6,451 bases of DNA from positions 1 through 6,451 of the forward strand of contig JAFDCA010000652.1 of assembly GCA_019313025.1 (NCBI GenBank), written 5' to 3'. A program made the translations under genes and the position numbers. Every line of letters begins with the position of its first letter. Position 1 is the first letter of the stretch. This DNA comes from Deltaproteobacteria bacterium (GTDB lineage Bacteria > Desulfobacterota > Desulfobacteria > Desulfobacterales > UBA11574). Below, in pieces: positions 1 through 4,475 of the stretch. The notes beneath the pieces were generated by a model that searched no databases, was not told the origin of the DNA, and saw only the letters and a list, made by a program, of their open reading frames with translations.

Positions 1-36
1 GCGAGTTATTTCCTATTTGATTTTGAGTCATTACTG

Positions 37-52
37 TGGCATGCGATTTGCT
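37..52 (+). promoter_or_regulatory. Sigma-54 (RpoN) type -24/-12 promoter
   Basis: The sequence TGGCATGCGATTTGCT matches the sigma-54 consensus TGGCACGNNNNTTGCW at every defined base except one (T for C in the -24 box). The invariant GG (38-39) and GC (50-51) are exactly 10 bases apart, as this promoter class requires. Transcription would start near position 63, giving a leader of about 45 bases before the ZraP-like gene. In Escherichia coli, zraP is driven by sigma-54 together with the ZraS/ZraR two-component system, so the promoter class fits the gene. The enhancer site for the activator would lie upstream, outside the window. Confidence 0.78.
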
Positions 53-72
53 TTTATGGAGCACAAAAGCAA
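48..72. repeat. Inverted repeat across the -12 box and start region
   Basis: TTGCTTTT (48-55) and AAAAGCAA (65-72) are perfect 8-base inverted arms around a 9-base spacer. The left arm contains the -12 box of the sigma-54 promoter and the right arm falls just after the expected transcription start. It could be an operator or only a chance dyad. It would not form a complete hairpin in the mRNA, because the left arm lies upstream of the start. Confidence 0.4.
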
Positions 73-90
73 TGCAAAGGAAAAATAACC

Positions 91-98
91 AAAGGAGG
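91..98 (+). promoter_or_regulatory. Strong ribosome binding site deciding the start at 108
   Basis: AAAGGAGG lies 9 bases before the ATG at 108. The same frame is open further upstream to an ATG at 36, but that one lies ahead of the sigma-54 promoter and has no ribosome binding site. The signal peptide also begins at the ATG at 108, so 108 is the start. Confidence 0.85.
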
Positions 99-107
99 TA
101 CAAAAAA

Positions 108-644
108 ATGAAACGTATTGCAAGCAAAATAGTCGTTTTTCTAACAATTTTTACTGTTCTGGGATTCGGTGCATATGCATTTGCCGATAGAGGAATGGGC
201 TACGGTCGACATCATGATGGATGGGATCACCGTGGACCTGGATGGCATCACGGCGGTTATGGATGTCCTGGCTATGGTTATTTGGCAGGTGAACCGAGTG
301 ATGAAGATATTCAAAAAATGGATGCACAGCGTGAGGCTTTTTTTAAATCCACCGAAGATCTGAGGCAAAACCTTTATGAAAAGAGACTTGCCCTGGAAAG
401 TGAATTTGCCAAAAAGAATCCTGACGCCCAAAATGCCGCAAAATTGCAAAAAGAAATATCCGATCTCAGAGCGCAGATAGATCAAAAACGAATTGAACAT
501 ATGATTGAGATGAAAAAAATAAATCCCGGCTTAGGCGCAGGATTTATGGGCCCCGGAATGATGGGTCATGGCTACGGTAAGGGATATAAAAGAAGCGGTC
601 CAATGGGATACGGTTCTTCATCCGGACATCCCTGCTGGAAATAA
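108..644 (+). CDS. zraP: ZraP/CpxP/Spy-family periplasmic zinc- and stress-responsive chaperone
   Basis: This is a 178-residue exported protein. Residues 1-26 form a signal peptide: basic MKR start, hydrophobic core, and an AFA cleavage site before Asp27. Residues 28-58 are rich in Gly, His, Trp and Tyr (HHDGWDH, WHHGGYGC) and are a likely metal-binding segment. Residues 62-138 are a charged, predicted all-helical region matching the helical core of E. coli ZraP, including the order LRQNL..KR, then NPD, then LRAQID..R. The Gly/Met-rich tail ends GHPCWK, comparable to the Gly/Cys/His tail of ZraP; Cys53 and Cys176 with the histidines are possible zinc ligands. The family forms periplasmic oligomers that sense zinc and act as chaperones under envelope stress. 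The gene stands alone between a sigma-54 promoter and an intrinsic terminator. A general 'periplasmic heavy metal sensor' name is the cautious alternative. Confidence 0.88.
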   Translation: MKRIASKIVVFLTIFTVLGFGAYAFADRGMGYGRHHDGWDHRGPGWHHGGYGCPGYGYLAGEPSDEDIQKMDAQREAFFKSTEDLRQNLYEKRLALESEFAKKNPDAQNAAKLQKEISDLRAQIDQKRIEHMIEMKKINPGLGAGFMGPGMMGHGYGKGYKRSGPMGYGSSSGHPCWK

Positions 645-681
645 ATCTACATCTTTTTCCGACGATTCGAATAAGACTCTT

Positions 682-732
682 TAACCGGGATGAAACAGTC
701 CTTTTTAGGATATTATCCCGGTTATTTTTTTT
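682..732 (+). terminator. Intrinsic terminator after the zraP-like gene
   Basis: A perfect 10-base stem, TAACCGGGAT (682-691) with ATCCCGGTTA (715-724), is followed directly by eight T (725-732). The 23-base loop contains a smaller nested hairpin, TCCT (699-702) with AGGA (707-710). It begins 38 bases after the stop codon. Confidence 0.85.
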
Positions 733-830
733 ATAAATACCTCGTATCGCCTGTCTTTTTTTCATCAACGGCACTGTATTCTGTTGTTTTAAGCATCACT
801 CATCCGCCGTATACGCAAGTATTCATCCTA

Positions 831-859
831 TTGTATCAACATCCATCATGGTGTATGAT
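831..859 (+). promoter_or_regulatory. Weak candidate sigma-70-type promoter for the 926 gene
   Basis: TTGTAT (831-836) and TATGAT (854-859) are separated by 17 bases. The -10 box matches five of six consensus bases but the -35 box only three of six. The -35 box overlaps the left arm of a 9-base inverted repeat, TATCAACAT (834-842) with ATGTTGATA (901-909). Apart from these signals the 733-925 spacer shows nothing I can identify. Confidence 0.3.
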
Positions 860-925
860 AAACATGCAGCATCATTTTCGTCTTTACGATAACCAAGAAC
901 ATGTTGATAAAACGAAATAGTTTGA

Positions 926-1666
926 ATGATGCATATTTTTGATATTTTAAAAGCGTTGAGAGGCCTCATTTTTCTTTCCGGAAGCAAGTCCCACGATCAG
1001 AAAGATACCATTTTGCCTGTTACCCGACAAATCGATTCCTGGCAAAAAGCCAATGAAAAGATGGCATGGGGTATTCGAAAGGATGAATTCGGTGGGATTA
1101 AAGCGCCGCCCCAAATAACAGACAAAGACAGGTTCGACGGATTTGTCGATGTAATCCTATCATACGGGTTTGGGGATGACGGCCATGGCAATGCCGATTC
1201 GATTCTTTCGGGCAAAATGGCCTGGGAATATGCCTGTAAGTATAGAAAGGGTAAAACGTGGCAGTGCGAGTATATTCACTTTGACAAGCCCGATTATTTC
1301 CGTTTGCGTTCGGGAGCACCATCAAGACCCAAAGGCTTTTACTTTTCAAAGATCCAGACCGGTGAAAGATACCAAAATTTAAAAATCTCTCAGCTGCTAA
1401 CAAGACTTGATGAAGACACCTGTTTTGGGCCGGAAGGGATCCAGTTTTTAACCGTTACCCACACACACTTTCAACATCTGATGAACCATAGGAAAATCCC
1501 TTTCATGGCGTTTGGGGATTATGATGTCGCGCCTCATGGATTCAGCGATTTCTACGATTCGGTGCAAATGTTCTGCAGCCAGGGGATCTTAGGGCTCGGC
1601 ATCGGAAACGTCGATTATAATTACCCTCTTTTTGGAATTCCAACGCTCCGGTTCGGTGCCGGTTGA
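926..1666 (+). CDS. Uncharacterised 246-residue protein
   Basis: I do not recognise this protein. It is probably soluble: the N-terminus has a short hydrophobic stretch (residues 4-18) but no convincing signal peptide or membrane helix. Visible features are FGDDGHGN at residues 82-89; four cysteines (104, 114, 166, 217); a His-rich stretch THTHFQH at 178-184 followed by His188 and His204, which could bind metal; and a Gly-rich C-terminus (GLGIGN, then YPLFGIP). An in-frame TGA directly precedes the ATG at 926, so translation cannot start further upstream. No Shine-Dalgarno sequence precedes 926, unlike the other genes here, so the start is uncertain; the second ATG at 929 is equally possible. 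The length, even composition and lack of an overlapping rival make it a likely real gene. Its stop codon lies inside the -35 box of the next promoter. Confidence 0.72.
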   Translation: MMHIFDILKALRGLIFLSGSKSHDQKDTILPVTRQIDSWQKANEKMAWGIRKDEFGGIKAPPQITDKDRFDGFVDVILSYGFGDDGHGNADSILSGKMAWEYACKYRKGKTWQCEYIHFDKPDYFRLRSGAPSRPKGFYFSKIQTGERYQNLKISQLLTRLDEDTCFGPEGIQFLTVTHTHFQHLMNHRKIPFMAFGDYDVAPHGFSDFYDSVQMFCSQGILGLGIGNVDYNYPLFGIPTLRFGAG

Positions 1667-1690
1667 CATAAGTTTTTTTGTATCTATTAT
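1663..1690 (+). promoter_or_regulatory. Sigma-70-type promoter for the diiron protein operon
   Basis: A perfect TTGACA (1663-1668) is followed 16 bases later by TATTAT (1685-1690), five of six bases of the -10 consensus. The TGA stop of the preceding gene lies within the -35 box. Transcription would start near 1697, leaving a leader of about 55 bases before the ATG at 1752. Confidence 0.62.
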
Positions 1691-1751
1691 TAAGTTAATA
1701 TCTTTATCGGTTTCGTAAATAAATCAACATTCAAAAAAGGAGGCGGGGGGT

Positions 1752-2216
1752 ATGGACAAGCAACTTTCAGAAATCATTGATTTGGCGATCCAAAGAGAAG
1801 AGGAAGCGTACGATTTTTACATGGATATCTTTAACAAACTGGAAGATCCAAGCATTAAGGATACGGTTGAGTTCATCGCCAATGAGGAAAAAAAACATAA
1901 AGCGTTCCTTGTGAATTACCGAGATGGGGATTACGGTCCGGATGCGTTGAGGATGACCGCGGTTGTGGAATACAAGATATCGGAGTATCTTGAAGAACCT
2001 GAAATTACAAAAGAAACAAAGAGAGAAGATGTTTATCTGATCGCCTCTCACAGAGAATTCAGATCCCACCAGTTTTATAAGGAACTGGCCAAAATGCATG
2101 AAGAAAACAACGTCAAAGAAATGCTGCTGAAAATGGCCAATGAAGAGTTGAAGCATAAAGAAAAGATGGAGTACTTATATGCCAATACGGCTTTTCCACA
2201 AACAGCAGGTGGATGA
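1752..2216 (+). CDS. Rubrerythrin-type ferritin-like diiron protein
   Basis: This 154-residue cytoplasmic protein is a four-helix-bundle member of the ferritin-like/rubrerythrin superfamily. Two half-repeats carry the expected diiron ligands. The first is Glu16 in REEEAYDFY with Glu46 and His49 in EEKKH. The second is Glu102 in REFRSHQFY with Glu132 and His135 in EELKH. In each half the first Glu is seven residues before a Tyr, as in rubrerythrin. There is no C-terminal rubredoxin (Cys4) domain, so it is a rubredoxin-less type that would need an external electron donor if it reduces peroxide. Relatives in anaerobes are linked to peroxide removal and iron handling; the exact substrate here is unknown. 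AAGGAGG (1737-1743) lies 8 bases before the ATG. It has its own promoter and probably shares a transcript with the next gene, 62 bases downstream. Confidence 0.88.
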   Translation: MDKQLSEIIDLAIQREEEAYDFYMDIFNKLEDPSIKDTVEFIANEEKKHKAFLVNYRDGDYGPDALRMTAVVEYKISEYLEEPEITKETKREDVYLIASHREFRSHQFYKELAKMHEENNVKEMLLKMANEELKHKEKMEYLYANTAFPQTAGG

Positions 2217-2278
2217 TGCATTATGTTTGTGAACTCCTGTATCAAGTCTGGGGTACAGTGGTTTAAAGGAGGTTCAAA

Positions 2279-2698
2279 ATGAAAGAAAAACGAAACTTAC
2301 ATCTCAAGGTTCAGGAAATGTGTGACTGTTATGCCACCGGCGATCCCCTCAAAGAGATGTCTATCGTCAAAGACGAAGAAGATAAAGACGAAGCCGCTGT
2401 CAAGTGGTTGGCGCTGGTGGCTCTGCACGGGGTCAATAACAATGCTGAAGAAATTACCATCACCCGTAATCCGGACGGAAATGTGCGCGTCGTCGCCGAA
2501 TACCGTGATACCGAACTGCCGTCTCCCGGTAATGAGGTGGGCAAAAAGATTGTGGATGCAGTTCGAGAAATTACCCATATCGAAGAGGAGAAGGGAAAAA
2601 CACCGCTTTCTTTGGGTATACGAAACGACAGCCTTGAACTCAACATAAAGTTCAAAGCAAAAGATAATAAAGAAAAAATCACCATCAAGTTCCCGTGA
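2279..2698 (+). CDS. Uncharacterised small alpha/beta protein
   Basis: I do not recognise this 139-residue protein. It has no signal peptide or membrane segment and is rich in charged residues. From the sequence I expect an N-terminal segment with a Cys-Asp-Cys pair (residues 15-17), a helix near 35-52 (DEAAVKWLALVALHGV), two strands at 58-75 (EEITITR, NVRVVAEYR), a helix near 86-100 (VGKKIVDAVREI), and C-terminal strands ending KITIKFP. The ATG is certain because AAAGGAGG (2265-2272) precedes it by 6 bases. No terminator lies between it and the diiron gene and a strong one follows it, so the two are probably one operon. Its role may therefore be linked to oxidative or iron stress, but that rests on position only. 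Confidence 0.85.
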   Translation: MKEKRNLHLKVQEMCDCYATGDPLKEMSIVKDEEDKDEAAVKWLALVALHGVNNNAEEITITRNPDGNVRVVAEYRDTELPSPGNEVGKKIVDAVREITHIEEEKGKTPLSLGIRNDSLELNIKFKAKDNKEKITIKFP

Positions 2699-2738
2699 TA
2701 ACAGTTAGATTCTCATTTGGCTGTTATGAGCCAATCCT

Positions 2739-2766
2739 AAAGGAGCCGTTTCTAACGGCTCTTTTT
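2739..2766 (+). terminator. Intrinsic terminator ending the diiron operon
   Basis: A perfect 8-base stem, GAGCCGTT (2743-2750) with AACGGCTC (2754-2761), encloses a 3-base loop and runs straight into five T (2762-2766). Flanking A and T pairs extend the stem. A second, weaker hairpin lies just upstream: TTGGCT (2717-2722) with AGCCAA (2729-2734). Confidence 0.9.
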
Positions 2767-2820
2767 CATTGATTTTTCATAAAAAGGTTATTCGGTAAAA
2801 ATTTATTAGAATACACGAAT

Positions 2821-2850
2821 ATTGATTTAATCTTACCGGTTAAAATCAAT
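2821..2850. repeat. Inverted repeat upstream of the antiporter gene
   Basis: ATTGATTT (2821-2828) and AAATCAAT (2843-2850) are perfect 8-base arms around 14 bases that include the palindrome ACCGGT (2835-2840). The dyad lies just upstream of the TTGACA box at 2865, where an activator or repressor could bind. It has no T-run, so it is not a terminator. Confidence 0.4.
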
Positions 2851-2864
2851 TAAAATGACCCCTG

Positions 2865-2891
2865 TTGACAATCTATAAAGATTTGAATAAT
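2865..2891 (+). promoter_or_regulatory. Candidate sigma-70-type promoter for the antiporter gene
   Basis: A perfect TTGACA (2865-2870) is followed 15 bases later by AATAAT (2886-2891), five of six -10 bases. The spacing is shorter than the usual 16-18, so the -10 call is uncertain. A second TTGACG (2911-2916) lies closer to the gene but has no good -10 partner. Confidence 0.38.
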
Positions 2892-2963
2892 GAAACGGTA
2901 ATGTTATTTGTTGACGGATAATTATATCGCTCCCATTTCACCGCATCAACACAGGAACGGACG

Positions 2964-4211
2964 ATGATAACAGCAAAACTCATCATTAACTTGTTTTTGA
3001 TTCTGTCAACAGCGTGGATCTTGGGATTGGCATTTTCACGATACGGTCTTCCGGCAATGCTGGGAGAACTTTTGGCCGGAGTGATCCTCGGTCCGCCATT
3101 ATTGGGCATCGTGTCCTCATCCCCCGGTTTGGAAATACTCGCGGAACTTGGTATTTTTTTTGTAATGTTCCATACCGGCATGGAGCTAAATCCCAAAGAA
3201 CTTTTGGAAAACATGTGGCCCTCTTTATCCGTCGCCATCGGCGGTTTTATCCTACCTTTTACTCTGGGTTATCTTGCTGCCTGGCTCTTTGGCGGAACCG
3301 TCTATCAGTCTCTCTTTGTGGGAATGGGGGTATCGATTACTGCCATTGCCGTTCAAGCTGTGATTCTTCATTCCATGAAAATTCATCATAGCAGTATCGG
3401 TCATATTATCATCGGAGCGGCCATTGCCGATGATATCCTGTCCTTGATGGCCTTATCCGTATTGCTGGGATTGGCCGAAACCGGATCCGTGGCATTTAAA
3501 CCAATGCTTTGGATCGTATTAAAGGTGGTTGCATTTTTTGGATTTACCATCACTGTCGGCCATTACGTTATGCCAAAAATTACCCGTCGGCTGACCAATC
3601 GTGGAGAAAAAGCCTTTACTTTTGCCATTGTCACCGCTTTGGTTATGGCTTTTCTGGCTGAACAGGCAGGGCTTCATTTGATTATCGGCGCATTTTTGGC
3701 CGGCCAGTTTGTCAGAAAAGAAATCATGGATGATCGTGTATTTAAAATCATCAACGATCGATTTCTGGGAATCAGTTACGGCTTCTTGGTGCCCATTTTC
3801 TTCGCCACCCTCTCTTTCCATCTTCATGTTCCAACCGATGCAACATTTATTGGATTTGCCGCAGTATTGATTTTGGTGGCGGTGATGGGAAAACTCGTGG
3901 GTTGCGGACTCGGCGCAGCTGCGTTTAAATACAATTTTTACGAGTCGGTAATTATCGGATTCGGAATGAACGGCCGTGGCGCAGTGGAGTTGGTGGTGGC
4001 AATGGTGGTCATAAAATACAGTGACACGCTGTTGGCCGATGGAACCATTAACGCTCCCCTGCTGACCCAGTCTCAATTTTCCGCTTTGGTACTTATGGCT
4101 TTCGTCACCACCCTGATGGCCCCCCTTACGTTGCGATGGATGGTCAACCGAACATGCCTTCCCGATGAAAAAGCCGATTTTTGTAGGCTCATGGATGAAT
4201 CCGAAAGATAA
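2964..4211 (+). CDS. CPA2-family Na+(K+)/H+ antiporter, membrane domain only
   Basis: This 415-residue inner-membrane protein has about 12-13 hydrophobic helices. It exchanges protons for Na+ or K+ and serves pH and salt homeostasis. Family signs are GELLAGVILGPPLLG (34-48), FFVMFHTGMEL (65-75), the STA-like segment GVSITAIAVQ (122-131), and the core motif AIADDILS (153-160) with the ion-carrying pair Asp156/Asp157. Lys310 in VMGKLVGCGL is at the position of the conserved Lys of NapA-type antiporters, and NGRGAVELVV (336-345) matches the GRG motif. The Asp-Asp pair suggests an electrogenic NapA-like carrier rather than a Kef-type K+ channel-exchanger. After the last helix only about 22 polar residues remain, so there is no RCK/TrkA-N nucleotide-binding domain. 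The start is supported by AGGAA (2953-2957), 6 bases upstream. Ion specificity cannot be read from the sequence. Confidence 0.9.
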   Translation: MITAKLIINLFLILSTAWILGLAFSRYGLPAMLGELLAGVILGPPLLGIVSSSPGLEILAELGIFFVMFHTGMELNPKELLENMWPSLSVAIGGFILPFTLGYLAAWLFGGTVYQSLFVGMGVSITAIAVQAVILHSMKIHHSSIGHIIIGAAIADDILSLMALSVLLGLAETGSVAFKPMLWIVLKVVAFFGFTITVGHYVMPKITRRLTNRGEKAFTFAIVTALVMAFLAEQAGLHLIIGAFLAGQFVRKEIMDDRVFKIINDRFLGISYGFLVPIFFATLSFHLHVPTDATFIGFAAVLILVAVMGKLVGCGLGAAAFKYNFYESVIIGFGMNGRGAVELVVAMVVIKYSDTLLADGTINAPLLTQSQFSALVLMAFVTTLMAPLTLRWMVNRTCLPDEKADFCRLMDESER

Positions 4212-4278
4212 AGATTTGGTTAGGGTTCACCCGATTTTTTATCTTACCTGTAATGTTTATCTCATGTTAAACGACTCA

Positions 4279-4342
4279 CTGGTAAAAGCCGATTGACCAC
4301 TATTTCAGTATCTGGTAATTCAATCCGAATCGCCGATTGACC
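4279..4342. repeat. Composite direct repeat upstream of the acyl-CoA dehydrogenase gene
   Basis: GCCGATTGACC occurs at 4288-4298 and again at 4332-4342. Each copy is preceded by CTGGTAA (4279-4285 and 4312-4318), but the gap between the two parts is 2 bases in the first copy and 13 in the second. The paired layout suggests duplicated regulator sites. The TTGACC within copy one could also serve as a -35 box, although no good -10 box follows. Confidence 0.5.
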
Positions 4343-4462
4343 GGCATGCTCCCCGCAAGCCCCGTGCTCTAAAGCGGGTAAAGCTTCACTTGAGCCAAAT
4401 GGACGCCAATCATCGGCCCTTTCGGTGTTCAAACCTTAGGCCACCCCACCGCATGGGATGAT

Positions 4463-4467
4463 GGAGG
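4463..4467 (+). promoter_or_regulatory. Ribosome binding site deciding the start at 4476
   Basis: GGAGG lies 8 bases before the ATG at 4476. The frame is also open from an ATG at 4458, but that ATG has no ribosome binding site and lies upstream of this one, so 4476 is preferred. The choice changes only six residues. Confidence 0.8.
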
Positions 4468-4475
4468 TACTTACG

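Larger units (their letters stand above)
4212..4475. other. Intergenic region before the acyl-CoA dehydrogenase gene
   Basis: I see no gene in these 264 bases. GGGTTCACCC (4223-4232) followed by six T (4235-4240) might be a weak terminator for the antiporter gene, but its stem has only four pairs. The middle holds a pair of direct repeats listed separately. CCCGC (4352-4356) and GCGGG (4374-4378) are a short inverted repeat in a locally GC-rich patch. No convincing -35/-10 pair is present. Confidence 0.5.

Noticed and set aside
36..107. Longer N-terminus for the ZraP-like gene starting at ATG 36
   Set aside because: It begins upstream of the sigma-54 promoter, lacks a ribosome binding site, and would bury the signal peptide behind 24 extra residues.
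690..920. 76-codon + strand frame between zraP-like and the 926 gene
   Set aside because: It starts inside the terminator stem-loop, has no ribosome binding site, and its translation resembles random AT-rich sequence.
2214..2222. TGA of the diiron gene read as selenocysteine or readthrough, since the same frame continues to 2282
   Set aside because: No SECIS-like hairpin follows, the protein already has all its diiron ligands, and the extension would add only about 20 unremarkable residues.
2213..2266. 17-codon frame overlapping the diiron gene stop by ATGA
   Set aside because: It has no properly spaced ribosome binding site, is very short, and overlaps another equally plausible mini-frame.
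3519..4076. 185-codon minus-strand frame opposite the antiporter gene
   Set aside because: It is antisense to a clear membrane protein, and its His/Gln/Ser-rich translation is the usual shadow of such a gene.
4342..4357. Second sigma-54-like promoter upstream of the acyl-CoA dehydrogenase
   Set aside because: CGGCATGCTCCCCGCA has the GG-N10-GC spacing, but the -12 box is CCGC instead of TTGC and four defined bases mismatch, so it is too weak to call.
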